From Myxococcus dinghuensis (GTDB lineage: Bacteria; Myxococcota; Myxococcia; Myxococcales; Myxococcaceae), in NCBI RefSeq assembly GCF_024198235.1, contig NZ_JAKCFB010000001.1, positions 372,001-436,000 of the forward strand: a stretch of DNA of 64,000 bases, read 5' to 3'. Positions 18,239 through 26,243 of the stretch are shown here, in pieces. Both the position numbers and the translations under genes were made by a program. The stretch's first letter is position 1. Each line of letters begins with the position of its first letter. The notes below the pieces were generated by a model. It ran no database searches. It was given only the letters and a program-made list of their open reading frames with translations, and was not told the DNA's origin.

Positions 18239-21200
18239 ATGTCCAGCATGCACATCCTGCGCGGCGCTCCCGCCCTCTCTGAGTTCCGGCTCGCCAAGCT
18301 GCTCGCCCGGTGTCGCGAGCAGGTGCCCTCCGTGTCGTCCGTCTACGCGGAGTTCGTCCACTTCCTCGACGCCTCGGCGGCCCTGTCGTCCGACGAGCAG
18401 GCGAAGCTCGACCGTCTGCTGGAGTACGGCCCGCGCGAGGTGGTGCGCGAGTGCTCCGGCAGCCTGCTGCTGGTGGTGCCCCGCGCGGGCACCATCTCCC
18501 CCTGGTCCTCGAAGGCGACGGACATCGCCCGCAACTGCGGCCTGGGCGACCAGGTGCGCCGGCTGGAGCGGGGCACCGCGTACTTCGTGGCCGGTCCCCA
18601 GGGCCGCGCGCTCACGGCGGCGGAGGCCGAGTCCCTGGCGTCCGTGCTCCACGACCGGATGACGCAGATGGTGCTCGGCCGGATGGAGGACGCCGCCGTC
18701 CTCTTCGCCGAGCACTCGCCGCGCAAGCTCACCACGGTGGACGTGCTGGGCGGAGGCCGCGCCGCGCTGGCGGCGGCCAACGGCGCGCTGGGCCTGGCGC
18801 TCGCGGACGACGAGATCGACTACCTGGTGGCCCGCTTCACCGAGCTGAAGCGCAACCCCACGGACGTCGAGTTGATGATGTTCGCGCAGGCCAACAGCGA
18901 GCACTGCCGGCACAAGATCTTCAACGCGAGCTGGACGCTGGACGGAAAGCCGCAGGAGCGCTCGCTCTTCCAGGCCATCAAGAACACCTACGCCCGCAAC
19001 AAGGAGGGCGTGTTGTCCGCGTACAAGGACAACGCGGCGGTCATCGAGGGCTACGAGACGGACCGCTTCTTCCCGGACGCGGACACGGGCGAGTGGGGGA
19101 CGGTGCGTGAGCCGGCCCACATCATGGTGAAGGTGGAGACGCACAACCATCCCACCGCCATCTCCCCGTATCCGGGCGCGGCCACGGGCGCGGGCGGCGA
19201 GATTCGCGACGAGGGCGCCACCGGCCGGGGCGCGAAGCCCAAGGCGGGCCTGACGGGCTTCACCGTCAGCCACCTGCGCATCCCCGGCTACGAGCGTCCG
19301 TGGGAGCAGCCCTACGGCAAGCCGGACCGCATCGTCTCCGCGCTCGACATCATGGTCGACGGCCCCCTGGGCGGCGCGGCCTTCAACAACGAGTTCGGCC
19401 GGCCCAACCTCGCCGGCTACTTCCGCAGCTACGAGGCGCAGGTGTCCACGCCGGACGGCGTGGAGGTGCGTGGCTACCACAAGCCCATCATGATCGCCGG
19501 AGGCCTGGGCAACATCCGGGCGGGCCACGTGCAAAAGGGGCGGCTGCGTCCGGGGGACAAGCTCATCGTCCTGGGCGGCCCGGCGATGCTCATCGGCCTG
19601 GGCGGCGGCGCGGCCTCCTCCATGGCGCAGGGCGCGAGCGCGGCGGACCTCGACTTCGCCTCCGTGCAGCGTGACAACGCGGAGATGGAGCGACGCTGCC
19701 AGCAGGTCATCGACCTGTGCTGCGCGCTGGGCGACCAGAACCCGCTCCGCTCCATCCACGACGTGGGCGCCGGCGGCCTGTCCAACGCGCTGCCGGAGCT
19801 GGCGCACGACAACGACCTGGGCGGCCAACTGGAGCTGCGCGCGGTCCCCAACGCCGAGCCGGGCATGTCCCCGGTGGAGATCTGGTGCAACGAGGCCCAG
19901 GAGCGCTACGTGCTGGGCGTGGCGCCCGAGGACCTCGCGCGCTTCGCCGCCTTCTGCGAGCGCGAGCGCGCGCCCTTCGCGGTGCTGGGCGAGGCCACCG
20001 AGGCGCAGGTGTTGAAGCTGTCGGACTCGCGGCTGGGCGAGGCGCCCATCGACCTGCCCATGGACGTGCTGTTCGGCAAGCCGCCGCGCATGCACCGCGA
20101 CGCGAAGTCGCGTCCGCTGTCGCCCGCGCCGCTGTCGCTGCCCGCCGACGTCCCGGCGTTGGCCGAGCGCGTGCTCAGCCACCCGACGGTGGCGGACAAG
20201 TCCTTCCTCATCACCATCGGTGACCGCTCCGTGTCCGGCATGGTGGCGCGCGACCAGATGGTGGGCCCGTGGCAGGTGCCCGTCGCGGACTGCGCGGTGA
20301 CGCTGTCCTCCGTGACGAGCACCACCGGCGAGGCCATGGCGATGGGCGAGCGCACGCCGCTGGCGGTGGTGGACGCGGCGGCGTCCGCGCGCATGGCGGT
20401 GGGCGAGGCGCTCACCAACATCGCGGCGGCCCGCATCGGCAAGCTGTCCGACGTGAAGCTGTCCGCCAACTGGATGGCCGCCGCGGGCAGTCCCGGCGAG
20501 GACGCCCAGCTCTACGCCGCGGTGCAGGCGGTGGGCATGGAGCTGTGCCCGGCCCTGGGGCTGACCATCCCCGTGGGCAAGGACTCCATGTCCATGCGCA
20601 CCGTGTGGCAGGAGGACGGCGCCCGCAAGGCGGTGACGTCCCCGGTGTCGCTCATCATCTCCGCCTTCGCCCCCGTGCTGGACGTGCGCAAGTCGCTCAC
20701 GCCCCAGTTGGTGTCGCCCGGTGACGACACGCGGCTGCTCTTCGTCGACCTGGCGCGCGGCAAGCAGCGGCTGGGCGGCTCTGTCGCGGCCCACACCCAC
20801 GCGCAGGTGGGCCCGGAGGTCCCGGACGTGGAGGACCCGGCGCTGCTCGCCGGCTTCTTCTCCGCCCTCCAGACGCTCAACGCGGAGGGGAGGGTGCTGG
20901 CGTACCACGACCGCTCCGACGGCGGCCTGTGGGCCACGCTGTGCGAGATGGCCTTCGCGGGCCACTGCGGCCTGGACGTGGACGTGGCGCCCCTGGGCGG
21001 CGACGTGGTGGCCGCGCTCTTCAACGAGGAGCTGGGCGCGGTGGTGCAGGTGCGCGCCGCGGACGAGGCGCGGGTGCGCGAGGTGCTGGGGCAGCACGGC
21101 CTGGCGCCGCACTGCCACGCGCTGGGCCGGCCCACGGTCGGGCTGGACGTGCGCGTGCGCCGCGGCGCGGCGGTGGTGCTGTCCGCGGGGACGATGGCGC

Positions 21201-22150
21201 TGCGGCGCACCTGGTCCCGCGTCAGTCACGAAATCCAGAAGCTGCGCGACAACCCCACCTGCGCCGAGCAGGAGTACGCGGCCAAGTGCGACCCGGCCGA
21301 CCCGGGCCTGTCTCCCGTGCTGACGTTCGACCCGGCCGAGGACGTGGCCGCGCCGTACGTCGCCCGAGGGGCTCGGCCGAAGGTGGTGGTGCTGCGCGAG
21401 CAGGGCGTCAACAGCCAGCAGGAGATGGCGGCGGCGTTCACCCGCGCGGGCTTCCTCGCGGTGGACGTGCACATGAGCGACATCCTCGCCGGCCGCGTGT
21501 CGCTGAAGGACTTCCAGGGCGTGCTGGCCTGCGGTGGCTTCTCCTACGGCGACGTGCTGGGCGCGGGCGGTGGTTGGGCCAAGTCCATCCTCTTCAACCC
21601 GCGCGCGCGGGACGAGTTCGCCGCCTTCTTCGCGCGGCCGGACAGCTTCGGCCTGGGCGTGTGCAACGGCTGCCAGATGATGTCCGGCCTGAAGGACATC
21701 ATCCCGGGCGCCGAGCACTTCCCGCGCTTCGTGCGCAACGCCTCCGAGCAGTACGAGGCGCGCCTGGGGACGGTGGAGATTTCGAAGACGCCGTCGCTCT
21801 TCTACCGGGGCATGGAGGGTAGCCGGCTGCTCATCGCGGTAGCGCACGGCGAGGGACGCGCGGAGTTCCCGGACGCCGCCGAGGCCGCGCGCGTCGACGG
21901 GCTGGGCTTCGTCACCACGCGGTGGGTGGACAACCAGGGCCGCGTGGCGGGCACGTACCCCGCCAACCCCAACGGCTCGCCCCACGGCATCGCCGGGCTG
22001 ACGACGCGGGATGGTCGCTTCACGGTGACCATGCCTCACCCGGAGCGTGTCCACCGCAACGTGCAGCACTCGTGGCGGCCCCGGGAGTGGACGGCGGACG
22101 ACAGCCCGTGGATGCGGATGTTCCGCAACGCCCGCGCCTGGCTGGGCTGA
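18239..22150 (+). CDS. purL: Phosphoribosylformylglycinamidine synthase
   Basis: This large PurL converts FGAR, glutamine and ATP to FGAM in purine synthesis. At 1303 residues (1300 if ATG 18248 is used, which matches the E. coli start MEILRGSPAL best) it has the gamma/proteobacterial single-chain form (E. coli 1295). The order is: N-terminal domain, two AIRS-type ATP-binding halves ([23 protein letters not shown] block near residue 220, GKDSMSMRT), then a class I glutamine amidotransferase with nucleophile motif [12 protein letters not shown] and PHPERVHRN. It stands alone, with a 256-base leader region upstream holding two small hairpins. Confidence 0.97.
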   Translation: MSSMHILRGAPALSEFRLAKLLARCREQVPSVSSVYAEFVHFLDASAALSSDEQAKLDRLLEYGPREVVRECSGSLLLVVPRAGTISPWSSKATDIARNCGLGDQVRRLERGTAYFVAGPQGRALTAAEAESLASVLHDRMTQMVLGRMEDAAVLFAEHSPRKLTTVDVLGGGRAALAAANGALGLALADDEIDYLVARFTELKRNPTDVELMMFAQANSEHCRHKIFNASWTLDGKPQERSLFQAIKNTYARNKEGVLSAYKDNAAVIEGYETDRFFPDADTGEWGTVREPAHIMVKVETHNHPTAISPYPGAATGAGGEIRDEGATGRGAKPKAGLTGFTVSHLRIPGYERPWEQPYGKPDRIVSALDIMVDGPLGGAAFNNEFGRPNLAGYFRSYEAQVSTPDGVEVRGYHKPIMIAGGLGNIRAGHVQKGRLRPGDKLIVLGGPAMLIGLGGGAASSMAQGASAADLDFASVQRDNAEMERRCQQVIDLCCALGDQNPLRSIHDVGAGGLSNALPELAHDNDLGGQLELRAVPNAEPGMSPVEIWCNEAQERYVLGVAPEDLARFAAFCERERAPFAVLGEATEAQVLKLSDSRLGEAPIDLPMDVLFGKPPRMHRDAKSRPLSPAPLSLPADVPALAERVLSHPTVADKSFLITIGDRSVSGMVARDQMVGPWQVPVADCAVTLSSVTSTTGEAMAMGERTPLAVVDAAASARMAVGEALTNIAAARIGKLSDVKLSANWMAAAGSPGEDAQLYAAVQAVGMELCPALGLTIPVGKDSMSMRTVWQEDGARKAVTSPVSLIISAFAPVLDVRKSLTPQLVSPGDDTRLLFVDLARGKQRLGGSVAAHTHAQVGPEVPDVEDPALLAGFFSALQTLNAEGRVLAYHDRSDGGLWATLCEMAFAGHCGLDVDVAPLGGDVVAALFNEELGAVVQVRAADEARVREVLGQHGLAPHCHALGRPTVGLDVRVRRGAAVVLSAGTMALRRTWSRVSHEIQKLRDNPTCAEQEYAAKCDPADPGLSPVLTFDPAEDVAAPYVARGARPKVVVLREQGVNSQQEMAAAFTRAGFLAVDVHMSDILAGRVSLKDFQGVLACGGFSYGDVLGAGGGWAKSILFNPRARDEFAAFFARPDSFGLGVCNGCQMMSGLKDIIPGAEHFPRFVRNASEQYEARLGTVEISKTPSLFYRGMEGSRLLIAVAHGEGRAEFPDAAEAARVDGLGFVTTRWVDNQGRVAGTYPANPNGSPHGIAGLTTRDGRFTVTMPHPERVHRNVQHSWRPREWTADDSPWMRMFRNARAWLG

Positions 22151-22335
22151 GTCCTCCGGTCGTAGTTCGAGTCGAGTCCCACGGGACCGGTCATGGCGCA
22201 TCATGGCGACGGCCTGGTGGTGCCGTCGCCAGTGACTCCATGAGAGGACGTGCGCCAGCGGAACGGTGGTGCGCAGGTGGAGCGCCCAGAGGAAGCCGCG
22301 TACCTCCTGGACTGAGACGTGGACAAGGGCAGTCA

Positions 22336-22470
22336 ATGAATGCCCCGCTGGACGAGGAACGTGCTGCCTACCTCGGCAGGAGGGAAGCTGTGCTCCGGCT
22401 GCTCGAGAACGAGGGGTTCGACGTGCTCCCACGGGAGACGGGCGCCACGGCGGTGGTGTTGTGCGAGTGA
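22336..22470 (+). CDS. Short open frame, possible gene remnant
   Basis: 44 codons (MNAPLDEERAAYLGRREAVL) that look protein-like up to a TGA, after which another frame continues in a protein-like way (about 22470-22550, LTQLQAWKLLLSKLAS). This suggests one broken small gene. It lies at the start of the lower-GC scar after purL. No family recognised; low confidence that it is expressed. Confidence 0.3.
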   Translation: MNAPLDEERAAYLGRREAVLRLLENEGFDVLPRETGATAVVLCE

Positions 22471-22580
22471 CGGGAGAAGATCCTGGTGTAGGGGGAGTCC
22501 TGACGCAGCTCCAGGCCTGGAAGCTGCTGCTCTCGAAACTGGCATCCTGATTACGACCAGTCTGGTGTCTCGAAAATCCG

Positions 22581-23009
22581 GTGCCGTACAATGACTACGC
22601 GAGCCTCATCGTCAGAGGTCCGGTGGGTCATCGGAGATGCACGAGAGCGGGGATGGAGATTGTGACTTCGTTCAACACTACGACGGGCCAGCCTCTGCGT
22701 CAGGCGCTCAGAATTCCCGGAGGGTGGATGGTTGAATTCAACGAACTCGTGCAGCTTGAGCCCGGAGGGGCTGCCAATGACGTTGGATTCTGGATTCATT
22801 TCCAAGAGGATCTTGTGTTGCTGCGGGCTCCACGACGGCAGCTACTGGTCGACGCTGGGTGGTATCCTGGAGAAGATCCAGACGGGGTATATCGTGCAGT
22901 GCTTATTCGCGGGCACGATTGGGAGAATCCGCTTCGGGATTTCAGCACCCGGAGTCTGGCTGCTCTGGTTTTGTGTATTGAAAGCTGGCTGCTTTTGCCG
23001 GCCCCATGA
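22581..23009 (+). CDS. Orphan small protein, possibly immunity-type
   Basis: Up to 142 residues from GTG 22581; ATG 22653 (118 aa, MEIVTSFNTTTGQPLRQALR) is a plausible alternative. Base composition is clearly lower in GC than the neighbours (near 55% by eye). The acidic, Trp-rich C-terminal half (WYPGEDPDGVYRAVLIRG, DWENPLRDFSTRSLAAL, IESWLLLP) has the feel of polymorphic-toxin immunity proteins, but I cannot name the family. No toxin gene is adjacent. Surrounded by gene debris and a transposase fragment, it is probably acquired DNA. Confidence 0.4.
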   Translation: MPYNDYASLIVRGPVGHRRCTRAGMEIVTSFNTTTGQPLRQALRIPGGWMVEFNELVQLEPGGAANDVGFWIHFQEDLVLLRAPRRQLLVDAGWYPGEDPDGVYRAVLIRGHDWENPLRDFSTRSLAALVLCIESWLLLPAP

Positions 23010-23163
23010 GGTCTTCAGTCGCGGATAGCTCGTCCCCAACAATGGGCCAGCGGCGCAGCGGCAATATGCTGGTGCTGCGGAGCGCAGGAGTACATGGAGC
23101 CTGTTTCGCGATTACCCACGTTGGCGTAGCCAGCTCAGCAGGTCGTAGGCTCGGGAGGCCGGG

Positions 23164-23313
23164 ATGCGTGAGCGGGGAGATGCGTATTACGACCACGATG
23201 TTCGCTGGTTCCATGAACCGGCAGCGTATCGAGTCTTCGAGGGGCCGGCGTCCGTGGGAACGTCCGGATCCTGTTCTTTGGGAACGTATTCAAGAACTGC
23301 GTTGTTTCTGTAA
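23164..23313 (+). pseudogene. Truncated coding remnant
   Basis: 49 codons (MRERGDAYYDHDVRWFHEPA) look protein-like for the first 27 residues and then lose that character. Switching frame after VFEGPASVG restores a plausible run (NVRILFFGNVFKNCVVSV). The segment upstream in the same frame (DYPRWRSQLSRS) is closed by a stop. Best read as a decayed gene in the scar. Family unknown. Confidence 0.35.
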
Positions 23314-23600
23314 GCCTTGGTCTATTCCGACATGCAGATGTGACCGGGGAACGGTCTGACCTCGCCCCAGTCGTCGGTGTCTCCAGCCCCGGTCCTCAGG
23401 CGCAGGGTTCAGGTCCAAGGGCATTAGCTCGCCGCGAGTGTCTCCCCGCAGATGGAGGAGGTCCGAATCAATGCGGTGATGTATCGCGTGAAGACCGGGG
23501 GCCGTGGTGGGACCTCTCGGAGCGGTTTGGCAACTGGAAGGCCGTCTACAAGCGATACCACCGTCGGGTGCGAACCCCGAGTTGCCCATCGATGCACGAC
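23314..23600 (+). pseudogene. IS5-type transposase N-terminal fragment, frameshifted
   Basis: Two frames together give the N-terminal signature of IS5/IS427-group transposases: INAVMYRVKTG (23467-23499), then after a one-base shift in a G-run, GPWWDLSERFGNWKAVYKRY (from 23500). The standard pattern is LNxxLYxLRTGCPWRDLPERFGPWKTVYxRF. The catalytic DDE region is absent and I found no terminal inverted repeats. So this is a dead relic of an insertion. Confidence 0.7.
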
Positions 23601-23665
23601 GGGCCCGACGCTGGAGTCCATCGCCGGGCCCGTGGCGTTCCAGTGCCCCGGGTTCGGGGCCCGCC

Positions 23666-24088
23666 TCACGCCTGGACGAGCTGGATGGGTTCGCCCTCGC
23701 GGATGTGCTTCATCGCCACGGAGTTCATGCAGTAGCGCAGCCCGGTGGGCGGGGGACCGTCCGGGAAGACGTGCCCCAGGTGGCCGTCGCAGCGGGCACA
23801 GCGCACCTCGGTGCGGACCATGCCGTAGGTGCGGTCCTCGATCTCCCGCACGGAGTCCGGGCCCAGCGTCTGGGTGAACGACGGCCAGCCCGTGCCGGAC
23901 TCGAACTTCGTCCCCGCCTTGAAGAGCGGGTTGTGGCAGCCGGCGCACACGTAGGTGCCCGGCTCCTTGGTGCCCAGGAAGCAGCCCGAGCCGGGGCGCT
24001 CGGTGCCGTGCCTGCGCAGGACGTCGTACTCCTCCGGCGTGAGGCGCTGGCGCCACTGCGCGTCGGTGAGGTTGAGCTTGTCGACCAT
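23666..24088 (-). CDS. msrB: Peptide-methionine (R)-S-oxide reductase
   Basis: MsrB repairs methionine-R-sulfoxide in proteins. 140 residues from ATG 24088, with a GAAGGAG ribosome binding site. Two CxxC zinc pairs (CAGCHNPLF, CARCDGHLGH) and the catalytic RYCMNSVAM are present; the short EPIQLVQA C-terminus is normal. It stands alone, divergent from the CBS protein. Longer open frames upstream lack coding character. Confidence 0.95.
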   Translation of the reverse strand: MVDKLNLTDAQWRQRLTPEEYDVLRRHGTERPGSGCFLGTKEPGTYVCAGCHNPLFKAGTKFESGTGWPSFTQTLGPDSVREIEDRTYGMVRTEVRCARCDGHLGHVFPDGPPPTGLRYCMNSVAMKHIREGEPIQLVQA

Positions 24089-24290
24089 GCCGTCTGGCTC
24101 CTTCTGTCCGGGCCGTACCCGGGAATCTCTCAGATGCGCATCCTGCCCGGGCGTCGCGCTCGCTGGCCAACCCGGAATGAGGCCGCCCGGCCGATAGCCT
24201 CCCCTTCCTCCAGCCCTTCCGTGGCTCCGGGCATCCCAGCCACCCCGACTCCTAGATTGCAGCCGGAGGCCCCCCATCAGCGGAGGTGTC

Positions 24291-24707
24291 ATGCGAGTCG
24301 ATGAGCTGATGACCAAGAACCTGGAGACCATCGAGGCGGACGAGACCCTGCGCGTCGCCGCCTTGCGGATGCGCACATGCAACATCGGCGCGCTGCCCGT
24401 CATGGAGGGTGGCCAACTGGTGGGAATGCTCACGGACCGGGACGTCACCGTCCGCGCCACGGCGCTGGGACAACACCCGGACCATACGCGCGTGCGCGAG
24501 TGCATGACGTTCGCGCTCATCACCTGCTCGCCGGACACGACGCTGGACGAGGCCGAGCAGTTGATGGAACAGAAGATGGTGCGTCGGCTGGTCGTGGTGG
24601 ATGGCGACCGGGTGCCGCTGGGCATCCTCAGCCTGGACGACCTGGCCACCGTTCCCACCGAGGTCCTTCGCGCGGGCGCGGTGCTGGAGCACCTGGGACA
24701 CGCCTAG
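24291..24707 (+). CDS. CBS-domain pair protein
   Basis: 138 residues made almost entirely of two CBS motifs: VDELMTKNLETIEADETLRVAA followed by GALPVMEGGQLVGMLTDRDV, and VRECMTFALITCSPDTTLDEA followed by RRLVVVDGDRVPLGILSLDD. Such stand-alone pairs bind adenine nucleotides and act as small regulatory modules. It converges on thrS, and a strong bidirectional hairpin lies between the two. No partner gene is evident. Confidence 0.9.
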   Translation: MRVDELMTKNLETIEADETLRVAALRMRTCNIGALPVMEGGQLVGMLTDRDVTVRATALGQHPDHTRVRECMTFALITCSPDTTLDEAEQLMEQKMVRRLVVVDGDRVPLGILSLDDLATVPTEVLRAGAVLEHLGHA

Positions 24708-24734
24708 CCCTGGCCGTGTTCCTCACGGGAGTCC

Positions 24735-24769
24735 GGGGTGGAGCCCGGCGGGAAGCCAGGCTCCACCCC
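24735..24769. terminator. Bidirectional hairpin between the CBS gene and thrS
   Basis: Perfect 11-base arms GGGGTGGAGCC and GGCTCCACCCC with a 13-base loop lie exactly between two convergent genes. No T-run follows, as is common in high-GC genomes. Position and symmetry support a shared terminator. Confidence 0.7.
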
Positions 24770-24780
24770 GTCGAGTCAGC

Positions 24781-25983
24781 TCAGGCGTCCGCCGCCGGGC
24801 GGCACGCCGACACCAGCTCCGCGAGCGCGTCATCCCAACCCGCGTCGCGCTGGGCGCCGTCGCGCAGGCGCAGGCGGACCTGCTGGGCCTGCACCTCGCG
24901 CTCGCCCACCACCACCACGAACGGGACGGCGGCCTGGCGCGCGTCGAGCACCTTGCGCGACAGCGACTCGCCCCGCCCGTCGAACTGGACCCGGCAGCCG
25001 GCCCGCCGCAGCCGCTCGGCGAAGCGCCGCGCGGAGTCCTGGGCCACTTCTCCCACCGGCGCCACCACCACCTGCAGCGGGGCCAGCCACGCCGGTAGCG
25101 CGCCGCCGTGGTGCTCCAGCAACACGCCGATGAAGCGCTCCAGGCTCCCCAGCAGCGCGCGGTGAAGCATCACCGGACGGACTCTCGCGCCGGAGGCGTC
25201 CACGTAGCGCAGGTCGAAGCGCTCGGGCAGCACGAGGTCGAGCTGGATCGTCCCGCACTGCCACTCGCGCCCCAGCCGGTCCTTCAGCACGAACTCCAGC
25301 TTGGGCCCGTAGAAGGCGCCCTGGCCCGGCTGCATCCTGCACTCGAGGCCCGCCTGCCTCGCGGCGTCCAGGAGCCAGGCCTCGGCCTTGTCCCAGACGT
25401 CGTCGCCGCCCGCGCGCGCCGCGGGCCGCCCGGAGAAGGCGACCTGCACGTCGTCGAAGCCGAAGTCCGCGTAGAACTCGCGCAGCGAGCGGGCGAAGCC
25501 GACGACCTCGTCCACCACCTGGGGCTCGGCACAGAAGATGTGCCCGTCATCCTGCGTGAACTGGCGCAGGCGGAACAGCCCGTGCAGCGCGCCGCCGGGC
25601 TCGCTGCGGTGCACCAGCCCGAACTCGCCCAGGCGCAGGGGCAGGTCGCGGTAGCTGGGGTTCATGCGCTGCACCAGCTCGATGTGGCCGGGGCAGCTCA
25701 CGGGCTTCACGGCGAGGTGCCGCGAGCCGTCCTCCACCAGGAACATGTTCTCCCGGAAGTTCTCCCAGTGGCCGCTGCGCTCCCAGAGCGGCTGCGCGTA
25801 GATTTGCGGCGTGCGGACTTCCTCGTAGCCCTCGCGCCGCATGCGCTGGCGCACGTGCTCCTCCAGCATGCGGTACAGCATCAGCCCGCGCGGGTGCCAG
25901 AACACCATGCCCGGGGCCTCCTCCTGCAGGTGGAAGAGGTCCAGGCGTTGGCCCAGCGCGCGGTGGTCGTGTTCGTCGAGCAT
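24781..25983 (-). CDS. thrS: Short threonyl-tRNA synthetase lacking TGS and editing domains
   Basis: 400 residues covering only the class II catalytic core and anticodon-binding domain of ThrRS: KPVSCPGHIELVQ, LVHRSEPGGALHGLFRLRQF (motif 2) and HRALLGSLERFIGVLLEHHG (motif 3), then the anticodon domain. A standard bacterial ThrRS is about 640 aa with N-terminal TGS and editing domains; these are absent, and nothing like them is found upstream. The ATG at 25983 has a GGAG ribosome binding site eight bases away, inside a hairpin. A threonine-rich leader precedes it. Probably a second, inducible ThrRS comparable to B. subtilis ThrZ; this is inference. Confidence 0.93.
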   Translation of the reverse strand: MLDEHDHRALGQRLDLFHLQEEAPGMVFWHPRGLMLYRMLEEHVRQRMRREGYEEVRTPQIYAQPLWERSGHWENFRENMFLVEDGSRHLAVKPVSCPGHIELVQRMNPSYRDLPLRLGEFGLVHRSEPGGALHGLFRLRQFTQDDGHIFCAEPQVVDEVVGFARSLREFYADFGFDDVQVAFSGRPAARAGGDDVWDKAEAWLLDAARQAGLECRMQPGQGAFYGPKLEFVLKDRLGREWQCGTIQLDLVLPERFDLRYVDASGARVRPVMLHRALLGSLERFIGVLLEHHGGALPAWLAPLQVVVAPVGEVAQDSARRFAERLRRAGCRVQFDGRGESLSRKVLDARQAAVPFVVVVGEREVQAQQVRLRLRDGAQRDAGWDDALAELVSACRPAADA

Positions 25984-26039
25984 CTCAGTGTCTCCGTGTC
26001 GTGGAATGGGTGGAACACCAGTCCGGACGGAGCACTGAG
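25984..26039 (-). promoter_or_regulatory. Hairpin sequestering the thrS ribosome binding site
   Basis: On the minus strand, CTCAGTGCTCCGT (26039-26027) pairs with ACGGAG-A-CACTGAG (25997-25984), giving 13 base pairs with one bulged A and a 29-base loop. The 3' arm contains the only good thrS ribosome binding site (GGAG, 25995-25992) and ends against the ATG. Folding should block initiation. A competing short hairpin, GCACT-CACTC-AGTGC (26047-26033), would use part of the 5' arm. Structure read from sequence; control of translation is inference. Confidence 0.65.
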
Positions 26040-26044
26040 TGAGT

Positions 26045-26087
26045 GCACGGCTGCCCCGGCCGGAGTTGGCGGGGCAGGAAGCCGTGC
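26045..26087 (-). promoter_or_regulatory. Upstream hairpin in the thrS leader
   Basis: Arms GCACGGC-(TTCC)-TGCCCCG and CGGGGCA-GCCGTGC give 7 + 7 base pairs around a four-base bulge, 10 bases after the leader stop codon. Its 5' arm and loop (CCCGCC) could instead pair with GGCGGG inside the leader frame (26130-26125), so alternative folds are possible. No T-run follows. Confidence 0.55.
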
Positions 26088-26097
26088 GGTCGTCAGC

Positions 26098-26181
26098 TCA
26101 CCTCGCGACGCGCACCGCTCCACACCCGCCGTAGCGAGTCGTGGTGCGGGTGGTCGTGGTGGTGAAGATGACGAGGCTCAC
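26098..26181 (-). CDS. Threonine-rich leader peptide of thrS (putative)
   Basis: A 27-codon frame from GTG 26181 to TGA 26098, 115 bases ahead of thrS. Residues 5-16 read IFTTTTTRTTTR: eight threonine codons in nine, using ACC, ACG and ACT. It fills the gap between the OPT gene and thrS and is followed by two hairpins, the second burying the thrS ribosome binding site. Stalling at threonine codons when charged tRNA is scarce could therefore raise ThrRS synthesis. GTG has no obvious ribosome binding site; two in-frame TTG codons lie just upstream. Peptide and arrangement are read directly; sensing is inference. Confidence 0.65.
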   Translation of the reverse strand: MSLVIFTTTTTRTTTRYGGCGAVRVAR

Positions 26182-26188
26182 GCGCAAC

Positions 26189-26217
26189 AAGGTGCGCGCG
26201 AGCCCGGCGAAAGTCAA
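26189..26217 (-). promoter_or_regulatory. Possible thrS leader promoter
   Basis: TTGACT (26217-26212) could be a -35 element, followed after 17 bases by a weak -10 (CACCTT, 26194-26189). Transcription would begin within a few bases of GTG 26181, so the leader might be translated leaderless. The -35 is good, the -10 poor. Confidence 0.3.
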
Positions 26218-26243
26218 GTCGACCTCCGGGACGACGCCCGCGC

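Noticed and set aside
18212..22591. Very long open frame on the strand opposite purL
   Set aside because: Lies entirely over an unmistakable purL; long antisense frames arise because of the high G/C third positions. No ribosome binding site or protein-like motif.
23006..23359. 117-codon frame over the scar
   Set aside because: Other frames look more protein-like in parts of it; treated as decayed DNA instead.
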